The notes beneath the pieces were generated by a model that saw only the letters and a list, made by a program, of their open reading frames with translations, was not told where the DNA came from and ran no database searches. From NCBI GenBank assembly GCA_026707945.1, contig JAPOVV010000077.1, positions 62,001 to 126,000 of the forward strand: a stretch of DNA of 64,000 nt, written 5' to 3'. The DNA comes from Gammaproteobacteria bacterium (lineage in GTDB: Bacteria; Pseudomonadota; Gammaproteobacteria; Pseudomonadales; Azotimanducaceae). Of the stretch, positions 27,862-37,125 are shown in pieces. Each line of letters starts with the position of its first letter. Position 1 is the stretch's first letter. A program made the translations under genes and the position numbers.

Positions 27862-29319
27862 TCATTCATGACGAAGAAGCAAACCGTAATTCGTACTGGT
27901 CCTCGTGTTGTTTTCCCAGCTGAGCCCGCCATTGACGAAGACGAAATTGACGCCGGCCGCCGTCTGTTTTGGATTTTCGTAGGTGGCACGATCGGCAATC
28001 GTCGCTGGATCGAAGACGACTAAATCTGCGTAGTTTCCTTGCCTCAAAGTTCCTCGGTCATGCAGATCGAAGCGATGCGCCGGAAGACTGGTCATTTTTC
28101 GAATCGCTTCCTCGATCGAAAACAATCCCCGTTCTAACGCATATTTGCGAATCACTCTCGGAAAGGTTCCCCAAAGTCGCGGATGAGGGTGTTGGTCCAT
28201 CGGTAGTCCGTCCGAACCGATCATTGCCGACGGGTGCTGAATGATGCGCTCGATATCGTCTTCGCTCATAAAAAAGTAGCAAGCACCCGCTGGACAGACC
28301 TTTCGAGCTGCATCACTGTTGGAGCAATCCCACTCCTGAGCAATTTCGCTCAGGTAGCGGCCCGATACCTCGGGATGCGGCGTCGACCAAGTAATGAGAA
28401 CCGGCGTGGCTTCGTCAATGAGCTCGGGGTCGAGAACGCTTGACGCGGCATCGTATGGATACATATCAACGCTAACATCCTGCGACTTTCGCACCGAGTC
28501 TAGGAGCTCCAGCGTTTCTCTACTCCTACCCCAATTTCTTGCACCCGCACATTTGTGGTGCGAAATGAGAAGCGGTGAGCCACCGCGGCGAGCAGCCTCG
28601 AAAACTTCGTCCATGGCGTCAATTACGTCATCGTGTTCATTGCGCATATGGGAGGCATAGATACCGCCGTGCTCCGCAGTTTTTTGCACGAGAGGAATGA
28701 TCTCGCTGTTATCTGCCGCACTGCCGATCGGGTAAAACACCCCTGACGACAAACCGCTTGCTCCCGCCTTCATCGCTTCATCAACCATTTGAACCATGGT
28801 GTCGATTTCGCCAGGCTGTGCGACTCGATCAACGTCCTGCATCGCCGCCACTCGAAGCGAACTGTGTCCAATAAGAGCGACTACATTAGTACTAGGATTC
28901 GAGGAAGCAACCGCATCGAAATACGATCGAAAATTCTTGTACCTGAAGTCAAATCTGGAACCCAGTAAATTGATCGGTTCGGGAAGTGTCGCTGGAAGAT
29001 CTAGTGGTGCTAAGCTCACGCCGCAATTCCCAACGACTACCGTCGTGACGCCTTGACTGACTTTAGGTTCCATGTGCACGACCGACATACACGCCTGATC
29101 ATCGTGCGTGTGCGTGTCGATGAACCCAGGCGCGACACATTGCCCCGTGATATCGATGGCTTCTCTGACGCGAACGTTCTTTAGGTCACCTATGGCTGCG
29201 ATTCGCTCGCCTTTTATCGCCAAGTCCGCCTTGTAAGCTCGATGACCGGTACCATCAATGAGATCACCGCCAGTCAAGAGCGTGTCATACGGCGGCGATG
29301 AATTCGTGAGTGTGGCCAT
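27862..29319 (-). CDS. N-acyl-D-amino-acid deacylase (amidohydrolase superfamily)
   Basis: This 485-residue protein is a D-aminoacylase/dihydroorotase-like amidohydrolase. Metal-binding and catalytic motifs are all present: APGFIDTHTHDDQ near residue 64, Cys in VVGNCGVSLAP (the D-aminoacylase zinc ligand), SHMRNEHDD, LISHHKCAG and the catalytic Asp in IGSDGLP. A small beta-sandwich domain surrounds the barrel, closing with GNYADLVVFD. It would release a D-amino acid from N-acyl-D-amino acids or related amides. A good AGGT site precedes the ATG. It lies 46 bases after the GH109-like gene and is probably in its operon. Confidence 0.92.
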   Translation of the reverse strand: MATLTNSSPPYDTLLTGGDLIDGTGHRAYKADLAIKGERIAAIGDLKNVRVREAIDITGQCVAPGFIDTHTHDDQACMSVVHMEPKVSQGVTTVVVGNCGVSLAPLDLPATLPEPINLLGSRFDFRYKNFRSYFDAVASSNPSTNVVALIGHSSLRVAAMQDVDRVAQPGEIDTMVQMVDEAMKAGASGLSSGVFYPIGSAADNSEIIPLVQKTAEHGGIYASHMRNEHDDVIDAMDEVFEAARRGGSPLLISHHKCAGARNWGRSRETLELLDSVRKSQDVSVDMYPYDAASSVLDPELIDEATPVLITWSTPHPEVSGRYLSEIAQEWDCSNSDAARKVCPAGACYFFMSEDDIERIIQHPSAMIGSDGLPMDQHPHPRLWGTFPRVIRKYALERGLFSIEEAIRKMTSLPAHRFDLHDRGTLRQGNYADLVVFDPATIADRATYENPKQTAAGVNFVFVNGGLSWENNTRTSTNYGLLLRHE

Positions 29320-29365
29320 CGGTTTACCTGAAGCCGACCCTCAAGTAAAAAGCCGTAGTACGAAA

Positions 29366-30700
29366 CTAAGAGCCACGTGTGAAATCTGGTATGGGCTTGC
29401 TGCTACCTTGCTCTGCGACGGAATCTGCGCTGATTGGACTAATCACCGACCAGGCCGCTGCATCGTACACATTCTGATCTAAGGGTTCACCATTTCGTAA
29501 ACAGTCAATGATCCGCCAGCACATGAGGAAGTCCATACCGCCATGACCTCCGTGTTTTTCGGCGAGTTCCCGAGACGTTTTCCAGAGTGGGTGTTCGTAT
29601 TCGGCACGCCACTCTGTCATGTCGTAATCCCACTCGTGAAATGACCCTGTGCCACCTTGCTCAAGCGCAATCCGATTTGGGAATCCCGCGAACACACCGT
29701 TCGTACCCTGAATCAAGTTGTGTCTCGAATAAGGTCTCGGCGTGGTCGTGTCATACTGCACCATAATCGTGCGTCCCATCTGTGTCTTGATCATGCTGGT
29801 GTTGATGTCACCAGTGATGTACTCGAGCTGATTACGTGGGTGGTCGGCCGGAAATTCTCGTCGAGCGTACGCGGCTCTTCCTCTTGCGGGCGAACTCATC
29901 GAGTTCATATATTCAAATCGGTCCTCTCGATTAATACCCATGTATTGAGCAATAGGACCAAGTCCATGCGTGGGATAGAGATTGCCATTCCGTCGCGTAT
30001 GCCAAGGCGTCCGCCAAGAGCCTGTTTTTCGTTCGATCTCTTTCATTTGCCATCGCAATTCATGGATATACGCGGCTTCGCCATGCAACAGTTCGCCAAA
30101 CAAACCGTGCCGCACCATATTGAGCACCATCATTTCGTCGCGTCCGTAACAGACGTTTTCCAACATCATGCAGTGCATTTGCGTACGCTCAGCCGTATCG
30201 ACTAGTTGCCATGCTTCCTCTACGGTCGTTACTGCAGGCACCTCTACGAACGCATGTTTGCCACTTTCCATGGTTTCGACCGACATGATCGAATGCCAAC
30301 GCCACGGTGTCGATATCACGACGATGTCTACGTCGCGTTGTTCAAGCAACCCCCGGTAGGCGTAATCATCGCCTGTGTACTCCTTCGGCGCGGGCTGACC
30401 GAGTTCAGCGACAACGCCTGTCGCACGATCGAGTACTTCCTGATCCGTATCGCAGATAGCCGTTACAGTCGCACCCTCGATATTGCAGAAGTGGTGCACA
30501 AACCCGACGCCGCGTTCACCGACGCCGATCAAACCAACTCGAACAACGTCAAGACTTGGCGCGGTTAAGTCTTTAACTGATTGCGCGGTAACCGACCTAG
30601 GACCGTTTCGCGTGGTAGGTGCCGCTAACGCGCTCAATCCCGTTGCAGCACCTATGGCTAACGTGGTCTTCAAAAACGTACGTCGATCTGGATCTCTCAT
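29366..30700 (-). CDS. Tat-exported GH109-like protein (NAD-dependent alpha-N-acetylgalactosaminidase family)
   Basis: Started at the ATG at 30700 it is 444 residues with a Tat-type signal ([20 protein letters not shown]). The NAD-binding motif is [12 protein letters not shown], followed by the Gfo/Idh/MocA fold. The GH109 hallmarks are clear: [26 protein letters not shown] and [19 protein letters not shown], whose Tyr and His (YPTH) match the catalytic residues known in GH109. Enzymes of the family cleave alpha-GalNAc through a redox mechanism with bound NAD. Tat export fits a cofactor-loaded protein. It lies between an ABC exporter and a D-aminoacylase gene on one strand. Confidence 0.87.
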   Translation of the reverse strand: MRDPDRRTFLKTTLAIGAATGLSALAAPTTRNGPRSVTAQSVKDLTAPSLDVVRVGLIGVGERGVGFVHHFCNIEGATVTAICDTDQEVLDRATGVVAELGQPAPKEYTGDDYAYRGLLEQRDVDIVVISTPWRWHSIMSVETMESGKHAFVEVPAVTTVEEAWQLVDTAERTQMHCMMLENVCYGRDEMMVLNMVRHGLFGELLHGEAAYIHELRWQMKEIERKTGSWRTPWHTRRNGNLYPTHGLGPIAQYMGINREDRFEYMNSMSSPARGRAAYARREFPADHPRNQLEYITGDINTSMIKTQMGRTIMVQYDTTTPRPYSRHNLIQGTNGVFAGFPNRIALEQGGTGSFHEWDYDMTEWRAEYEHPLWKTSRELAEKHGGHGGMDFLMCWRIIDCLRNGEPLDQNVYDAAAWSVISPISADSVAEQGSSKPIPDFTRGS

Positions 30701-30792
30701 GCAGGTAGACTCATATTGCAGGTTAGCGAGTGATGAATTACAGAGATGTTTTCGCTGCTCGATTCGACAGCAATCATAGGATCGCATTCACT

Positions 30793-33700
30793 TCAAGCGA
30801 GCGACATCTGACGACCTACCAAGCTGCTATATAAACCGCCCTTCTTAAGCAGATCGCTGTGATTACCAATTTCTCTAACGGTTCCCGCATCTAGTACAAC
30901 AATCTGGTCCGCATCTCGCACGGTCGAGAGGCGATGCGCTATCACAATCGTTGTTCGATCAGACATCAGTTCATGGAGTGTACGCCGAACCGCCTGTTCA
31001 TTAACTGCATCGAGGTGTGAGGTCGCTTCATCCAAAATGAGAACTTCTGCGTCTTTAAGGAACGCTCGCGCGATTGCAACACGCTGACGCTGCCCGCCTG
31101 ACAGACGTACGCCGCGCTCACCCACCCGCGTATCTAAACCGTCCGGAAGTGAATCTACAAATGGACGAAGCGCAGCCTGGCGCACGGCTTCATCGAGTTC
31201 AGCAGTCGTCGCGCTGGGTTTCGCAATGAGGACGTTTGTTCGTAAGGTCTCATTGAACAGATACGTATCCTGCGTAACTAAGGCAATTCGTTCACGCAGT
31301 TCGTCAAGCCGATATTGCCGTATGTCTTCACCAGCGATCTTGATTTCCCCGATATCCGGATCCCAGAATCGCATGAGCAAATGCGCAACGGTAGTCTTGC
31401 CTGCGCCTGAAGGTCCGACTAACGCTAGCGTTGAACCCGTGGGAACCTTGAAACTGACGCTATCGAGCGCTCGACGACCATCCTTCAAATAGGAGAATTC
31501 GACTTTTTCCAGCTCAATCTTGACGCCTTCATTCCTCATCGCAGTACGTATTCCTGGTCCGTCACTGACCTCTTCCACTTCACTATGAACCGCATGCAAC
31601 CGACGTGTCGCACCCAACGTATCGGCGAGCTGGCGTCCGATGTGTGAAATCTCTGACACGGGGAGAAACGCCGACATTGCGAGCAATGTAAGCATCGGCA
31701 GTATCGCAGGTTCAAGTGAGGCAGACGAGACTAAGAACGTACCGGTCGCGACGACCACAAGTCCCCCTAAGCCAGTAACGATTTCTAATATCGCGGTTTG
31801 TATGGAAAGATCAGCATAAAAAGGCAATCGGAGCTTCGTGTGACGTTCAATCCGTTCGACAAAGCCGATCGCTCGTGAAGCCGATTGTTGATACGCAAGA
31901 ATCTCTGACAGTCCTTGAACTGTATCGACAGCGTGAGCATTCAAATCGCCAAACGCTTCCCGCGCTCGCGTCCCCAATTCATCGATGCGGCGTCGTACGA
32001 GGAAGGGACTGATTGCGACCATTGCAAGAAACGGAACGAGCGCAAGCGCCATCGGCCATCCGAACCAAATGAGCGTAATCACGACAACGGTAGGGATTAA
32101 TACGGCGACAATCGACGGCGCGACGGTGTGTGCGAAGAAGTATTCAACCAGTTCCACGTCATGGGTCGCCATACCGACCATATCCCCGGTCCTGCGTCGA
32201 ACTAGATAAGCTGGTGCTAAACGTTCGAGCTTATTGAAAAGTGCGATACGCATTTCTGACAGCATGCGAAACGCCATGTCATGTGCGGTCCATGACTCTA
32301 GCCAATGCAATACCCCGCTCAAAGGTGCAACGATTGCGAGCGCAACCAGGTATGGAGTAAATGAATCGCCTTGCTTCACAGCCGCAACTGCGAGTGCGCT
32401 AGCCACGCCGACACCGATCAATGCCAATACCCGAGTGATTCCCAACGTTAAAACAAGCGTGAACTTCGCACTCCATGGGACCACGTGACGTATCAGTTCG
32501 CGAAACACGCCGCTCCAACTTAAGTCTGTGCCCCGTAGTATCTCGTCCGACTGTTCTCGATCCACCGACGAGGTAGCGACCAGCAGATCTTCGTCGGGTA
32601 GGCGCTTCGAGGGAGAACCTTCGTTGCCATCCACTCGATACGAGTTTCCCGATTCACTTCCCTCTTCCGCTTGAGAGCCCATCAGCTCGAAATACTGCCG
32701 ACCAGCTTCCATTAGTGACCGATGGTCGCCCACTTCAACGACAGCTCCTTCGTCGAGCACGACGATGCGATCCGCTGAGATGACGCTTGAAAGTCGGTGC
32801 GCGAATATCAGCGTCGTACGGTTCGCCATAAGCCTGTCAAGCGCTGTCTGGATGATGGACTCGTTTTCAGCGTCCACCGCGGAAAGCGCCTCATCCAGAA
32901 TCAGAATCGGCGCATCGCGCAACAGAGCACGGGCGATTGCGATGCGTTGGCGCTGACCGCCAGAGAGCTTGATACCCCGCTCACCGATGATCGTGTCGTA
33001 ACCATTCGGTAGTCGAGAAACGAACTCGTGCGCATTTGCGGCGCGCACGCACGCTTCGATTTCCGCGTCAGTCGCGTTGTGCTTGCCGAAACTCACATTG
33101 TCTCGGACGCTGCCGTGAAACAGATAACTATCCTGATGCACTACGGCGATATTTGGATAAAGGTCTTCGGTGCTCAAACTACGCAAATCGTGACCGCCAA
33201 CCCGGACACAGCCCGAATCAGGGTCGTAAAAGCGCAATAGCAACTTCACGATCGTCGATTTTCCGGCGCCACTCGCCCCTACGAAACCTACCCGTTCACC
33301 TGCAGCAACCTGAAACGAAAGTCCGTCATGCGCAGAGCGGCGCCCACCTGGATAGCTGAACGTTACGTCCTCAAATTCCACTATCGGACGAAGTGGTTCG
33401 TTGAGAACGTCAGGATCGTGTGGCGGTTCGACAACTGATCGCGAATTGAGCAACACAAAAATATCTTCAGCGGCCGAACGGCTCATCATGCCGTTATGAA
33501 GTAGTGCACGTAGATCTCGCTGCGGCCGAAATACTTCGATGCCGATCATCAATACGACGAGTAAGACTTCGAGATCCATCTGGCCTTGAGATACGCGCCA
33601 CGCACCGAGCGCGAGCACGGCAGCCGTGCCGATCGCTACACCAATATCGGTAAGCCCCCGGTTAATCGCATTGGTCGCGAGCACCCACATTGTGGTACGG

Positions 33701-34386
33701 AACACTTCGTGTGCGCGTTCCGCGAGGAGCCGTCCACGTGCTGCGCTCTGTCCGAACGCCTTAAGCGTAAATAAACCTTGAATCGCGTCTAGAAACTCCG
33801 CCGCAAATGCGCGATATGCGGTGGATCGGCGCATGCTCTTCTTCATTTCATATCGCTGAAACGACATCGGCGCAATCAGCGTGAACATGGCGAAGCCAAA
33901 CATCAGTGCAGCGAGCGAAAAGTCGTAAAACGCTAGTGTCGCAAGCACAATCAGCGGTGTGATCAATGCAATGAGCAGCTGCGGTAGGTATTGACCAAAG
34001 TAGGTTTCGAGCTGCTCGACGCCATCGATCATCGAAATCATGACAGCGCCAGTACGCTCAAGACCAAAGTGCGCGGGACCGAGCGCTAATACCTTTTCAT
34101 ACAACTGTTTACGTAGAAACATCTGTACGCGGATCGCAGTCCGATGCGCGACCATGGTGCGGAGGTGTTCAAGAATCCCACGCAACACCATGACCGATGC
34201 AACCGCAACGCACGGAACGCTCAGGTCTACCATTGTGTCGCCAGTAAAGACGCGCGCGATTAACCAGCCGAGCAATCCAAGACGCCCGATCCCAACAAGC
34301 GACGAGACAATGCCTAAGCACACCGTCGCCGCTATTCGAAGTCGCACTCCGCGAGTGAACTGCCAAAGACGGGTGTCGAACAGCAT
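30793..34386 (-). CDS. Full-length ABC exporter with two fused halves
   Basis: This 1197-residue protein has the order membrane domain-ATPase-membrane domain-ATPase, resembling a CydD-CydC fusion. First ATPase: Walker A GASGAGKST (near 370), LSGGQRQR, ILILDEALSAVD. Second: Walker A GPSGAGKTT (near 991), LSGGQRQR, VLILDEATSHLD. Both sites appear active. A charged linker (about 575-640) joins the halves. The first membrane domain has the FGLERTGAVMISMIDGVEQL segment found in CydD-like and related exporters. Most bacterial exporters of this type are half-size. The cargo is unknown; thiol export would be a guess. A 92-base gap separates it from the GH109-like gene downstream. Confidence 0.9.
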   Translation of the reverse strand: MLFDTRLWQFTRGVRLRIAATVCLGIVSSLVGIGRLGLLGWLIARVFTGDTMVDLSVPCVAVASVMVLRGILEHLRTMVAHRTAIRVQMFLRKQLYEKVLALGPAHFGLERTGAVMISMIDGVEQLETYFGQYLPQLLIALITPLIVLATLAFYDFSLAALMFGFAMFTLIAPMSFQRYEMKKSMRRSTAYRAFAAEFLDAIQGLFTLKAFGQSAARGRLLAERAHEVFRTTMWVLATNAINRGLTDIGVAIGTAAVLALGAWRVSQGQMDLEVLLVVLMIGIEVFRPQRDLRALLHNGMMSRSAAEDIFVLLNSRSVVEPPHDPDVLNEPLRPIVEFEDVTFSYPGGRRSAHDGLSFQVAAGERVGFVGASGAGKSTIVKLLLRFYDPDSGCVRVGGHDLRSLSTEDLYPNIAVVHQDSYLFHGSVRDNVSFGKHNATDAEIEACVRAANAHEFVSRLPNGYDTIIGERGIKLSGGQRQRIAIARALLRDAPILILDEALSAVDAENESIIQTALDRLMANRTTLIFAHRLSSVISADRIVVLDEGAVVEVGDHRSLMEAGRQYFELMGSQAEEGSESGNSYRVDGNEGSPSKRLPDEDLLVATSSVDREQSDEILRGTDLSWSGVFRELIRHVVPWSAKFTLVLTLGITRVLALIGVGVASALAVAAVKQGDSFTPYLVALAIVAPLSGVLHWLESWTAHDMAFRMLSEMRIALFNKLERLAPAYLVRRRTGDMVGMATHDVELVEYFFAHTVAPSIVAVLIPTVVVITLIWFGWPMALALVPFLAMVAISPFLVRRRIDELGTRAREAFGDLNAHAVDTVQGLSEILAYQQSASRAIGFVERIERHTKLRLPFYADLSIQTAILEIVTGLGGLVVVATGTFLVSSASLEPAILPMLTLLAMSAFLPVSEISHIGRQLADTLGATRRLHAVHSEVEEVSDGPGIRTAMRNEGVKIELEKVEFSYLKDGRRALDSVSFKVPTGSTLALVGPSGAGKTTVAHLLMRFWDPDIGEIKIAGEDIRQYRLDELRERIALVTQDTYLFNETLRTNVLIAKPSATTAELDEAVRQAALRPFVDSLPDGLDTRVGERGVRLSGGQRQRVAIARAFLKDAEVLILDEATSHLDAVNEQAVRRTLHELMSDRTTIVIAHRLSTVRDADQIVVLDAGTVREIGNHSDLLKKGGLYSSLVGRQMSLA

Positions 34387-34504
34387 TTAATTTGAGCTCA
34401 GTATTCGGGACATTGTTACCGCACGGGATGATAGTGCTTTTGCTTCCCCTTCGTTTTCGTGGGGAGAAAATTCATCGCGTCATCTTTTCAATCTCCCCCA
34501 CAAT

Positions 34505-35266
34505 GTGAGGTTCTTGTTTTTGATCGATCCAGCACGACTAACCGAACTGCGAGTTCTCGGCTTCACAGTAGTCGAAGATGTACTTGATCTAACGCAAGCT
34601 CACGCGATGCGGGATTTCGTTGTTGAGAAAACGTTTTCAATAGGCGTCGAACATCGGCATCGGGGAACAGCTCGACATTTGGCTAATCTCGTCACACTGG
34701 ACCCAATGTTCCTTCCTGCCATTGACCACGAGGAGGTGTTACCGTATATCGAAGCGGTCATGGGGAAGAATCTAATTTTGGGCTCGCTAAATGCACGCGT
34801 CGTGCGACCTGGAGAGGGTGAGCAGACATTGCATAGTGACGTGCCTATTGCCATGCATCGCTACGGCGATGATCCGCCGTTGATGATGAATACTGTTTGG
34901 GCACTATCAGATCTCAACCCCCAAAACGGCGGCACCCGTCTAGTACCTGGAAGCCATCAAAGCCATCTCTTCGAACCTCCAGCGGGATTAGAACTGCCTC
35001 ATGAAATGCAACCGACGATACGCGCCGGTTCTGTCGTCATCTTTCACGGTCAAACGTGGCATGGTGGTGGCACGAACCATACCGACGAATTGCGGACCGC
35101 CATGTTTGGACACTATCGCAATGGAGAGTGGCTCCGCTTCCAGTGCGATCCACATGACGGGTTCAAGACTGAGTGGTTAGAGGACATGACATCGCGACAG
35201 AAAGAACTTTTGCGGATGACAAACGGTATAGATCACCGTCACGGGGCTGATTTTTATGAGCGATAG
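34505..35266 (+). CDS. Phytanoyl-CoA dioxygenase-family protein (PhyH-3)
   Basis: This compact 253-residue PhyH protein begins with TELRVLGFTVVEDVLDL and has iron ligands H110 and D112 (TLHSDVPI) and H186 (QTWHGGGTNH), with R194-like residues after it for 2-oxoglutarate. NGGTRLVPGSHQ is the typical loop between them. A GTG at 34505 is used; the ATG two bases earlier is out of frame. It diverges from the fused exporter gene (118 bases apart) and is followed 47 bases later by a flavin-oxidase-like gene, so a two-gene unit is likely. It is close to canonical PhyH size and probably a functional oxygenase of unknown substrate. Confidence 0.87.
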   Translation: MRFLFLIDPARLTELRVLGFTVVEDVLDLTQAHAMRDFVVEKTFSIGVEHRHRGTARHLANLVTLDPMFLPAIDHEEVLPYIEAVMGKNLILGSLNARVVRPGEGEQTLHSDVPIAMHRYGDDPPLMMNTVWALSDLNPQNGGTRLVPGSHQSHLFEPPAGLELPHEMQPTIRAGSVVIFHGQTWHGGGTNHTDELRTAMFGHYRNGEWLRFQCDPHDGFKTEWLEDMTSRQKELLRMTNGIDHRHGADFYER

Positions 35267-35313
35267 AAGCAACGATCGATTCCTCTACGACAGAGACTTT
35301 GGAGAATCTTTGG

Positions 35314-35796
35314 ATGAGCGTTGATCCCGTTCGTACACGACTCGAGCTTCCGTCAGCATACGGCGCTCCAATCGACTCCGCTCTTTTGGACTGGTCATCC
35401 GTCGTTGAGCGACTCGAGCAAGCCGAGCATTACTGGTTGTCCACGGTAGATCGAAACGCTGCACCCAACTCTCGACCACTTGACGGTGTTTGGGTAGAAG
35501 GCGCTTTTTATTTCGGTGGTGACCCCGCAACTCGATGGCGTAGAAACCTCGCGGAGAATCCGCGAGCTTGCCTATCTATAGACGACACGACTAATCCTGT
35601 GATTCTCGAAGGATCGGTGTCGGTGGAATCCCTCAATGAGAATGACGCTGAAAAGGTGGCCGCCACTACAAAAACAAAGTATGGATGGGGTTCACGCGAA
35701 CAATTCCAGGTCGAATCATGTGTATTCCGGCCGATACGAGTTATCGCATGGATTGGGCTTTTCCAAAACGCGACAAGGTTTCGGTTCGTCGACTGA
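35314..35796 (+). CDS. Pyridoxamine-5-phosphate-oxidase-like flavin-binding protein
   Basis: The ATG at 35314 is preferred because GGAG lies 9 bases upstream; a TTG at 35299 would add five residues. The 160-residue protein has the split-barrel FMN-binding fold: YWLSTVDRNAAPNSRPLDGV, WRRNLAENPRACLSIDD and VILEGSVSVESL are typical. Members bind FMN, F420 or haem and reduce or oxidise small molecules. The C-terminal segment CVFRPIRVIAWIG replaces the pyridoxal-binding tail, so a true PNPOx role is unlikely. It follows PhyH-3. Confidence 0.85.
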   Translation: MSVDPVRTRLELPSAYGAPIDSALLDWSSVVERLEQAEHYWLSTVDRNAAPNSRPLDGVWVEGAFYFGGDPATRWRRNLAENPRACLSIDDTTNPVILEGSVSVESLNENDAEKVAATTKTKYGWGSREQFQVESCVFRPIRVIAWIGLFQNATRFRFVD

Positions 35797-35921
35797 ATTC
35801 CAACTGACATCGTCGTCGGGGAATGCCCGGCATTTTTAGATTCGATCTGTACGACGGTGAACGCTCTCTCCTGTGGAATCAACACTTCTCGAATGGGTAG
35901 CATCGAAATCCGAAGTCCGTG

Positions 35922-36854
35922 CTAATGACGAATTTCATATACGTCATCGTGACCACTCTCTCTATCTTTCTTTTTGCCAAAGCTAATCGACTGCGCGAAT
36001 CGTCTTAATCTGCCTCTCCTATGGAGCGTTTGAATCAAATCCATATAGGGATTTTCCCTTGATTCGAAGCCAGGTCGGAGCGCTACATTCGATGGTTTCT
36101 CTACAATCGGTTGTAAGAGATTAGCTAGCCAAACAGGCTGGTCACTCGGCTCGACGGGGACGACGTCTAGCTCAGATTTCTCAAGAACTGCAGAAATAAG
36201 CTTGGAACTACCGCCAAGATAGCTTGCCTCTAAATCGATTTCCGTCGCGAGACACCAACTTCGGTCGTTAGGCCAAACCAAGTTAGCCGGACGATGAAAG
36301 AGATCGGAATCGGCAAATGACTTGTCAATAGACTGTAAAGAGCCGTGATATAGATGCCAACTTCGGTTCGGCGCGTCGAATAGTGGTGCTCTTGTCTCCT
36401 CGATAGACGTGATTCCGAATCCATTCCAAATACCGAACCAACAACTCTCCGGTTCATTCGTCTCGTTCTCTAACAACGACAGCAACGTACGTGCATGAGC
36501 AGGCTCGAGAACACCTTCCTCAGGTCCTGAGATCCAAGTGTCGCCGACACGAATCAGAAGGTGGATGTCACCTTCTGGCAATGCCTCTTCAACCCAACCG
36601 CCAGTAGGTAACTTTCGGTACTGCTTACGCCCAACACAAATCGGCAACTCTGATCGCGCAACTGCATGCCAGTTAGTAGGTGTTCCAGGGTGGGGATCGC
36701 CCCTAAATTCACTGATGTTCTCTTCAGTACAGCGATGTAACCATGACGGATGGCGAATGGCTACATAGGATTCGAAAACGTTTGGCACAACACCAGACAC
36801 AAATCCAAACTCACCGCTTCCCAAAGCTGAAGTAATCCAAAACGCCGGCTTCAC
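35922..36854 (-). CDS. Conserved-looking protein of unknown function
   Basis: I cannot assign a function. The 310-residue soluble protein starts at a GTG and has no signal peptide or membrane helix. Recognisable blocks are SGEFGFVSGVVPNVFESYVA with IRHPSW, EGVLEPAHARTLLSLL, CWFGIWNGFG and HLYHGSL, plus LVWPNDRSWCLATEIDL. This pattern recalls a family of uncharacterised actinobacterial and proteobacterial proteins, but I can give no name for it. A basic Lys/Arg-rich tail ends the protein. It converges with the flavin-binding gene and is alone on its strand. Confidence 0.6.
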   Translation of the reverse strand: MKPAFWITSALGSGEFGFVSGVVPNVFESYVAIRHPSWLHRCTEENISEFRGDPHPGTPTNWHAVARSELPICVGRKQYRKLPTGGWVEEALPEGDIHLLIRVGDTWISGPEEGVLEPAHARTLLSLLENETNEPESCWFGIWNGFGITSIEETRAPLFDAPNRSWHLYHGSLQSIDKSFADSDLFHRPANLVWPNDRSWCLATEIDLEASYLGGSSKLISAVLEKSELDVVPVEPSDQPVWLANLLQPIVEKPSNVALRPGFESRENPYMDLIQTLHRRGRLRRFAQSISFGKKKDRESGHDDVYEIRH

Positions 36855-37125
36855 GTTTGCCGCCGGTTCGAAGCTGCTATCGATGATTAGTTACCTTGAA
36901 GAAGTGGCGTCGTCTTGGGAGAAACCGTCTCTATAAGAAATACGGTAATCGATCGCTTTGTCTATCCCTATTGATATTAGACAACAACATCACCTGCCAT
37001 ACGATCTGAACTTTCGATAGCAAGGTAGGTGCTAGTCAATAACGTCCCTTCTCGAGTTGACGGGTTGTTTGCGTCAACTTCCTACGAGTATTGAATGGCT
37101 CATACGAAATTTCCAATTTCCAGGA

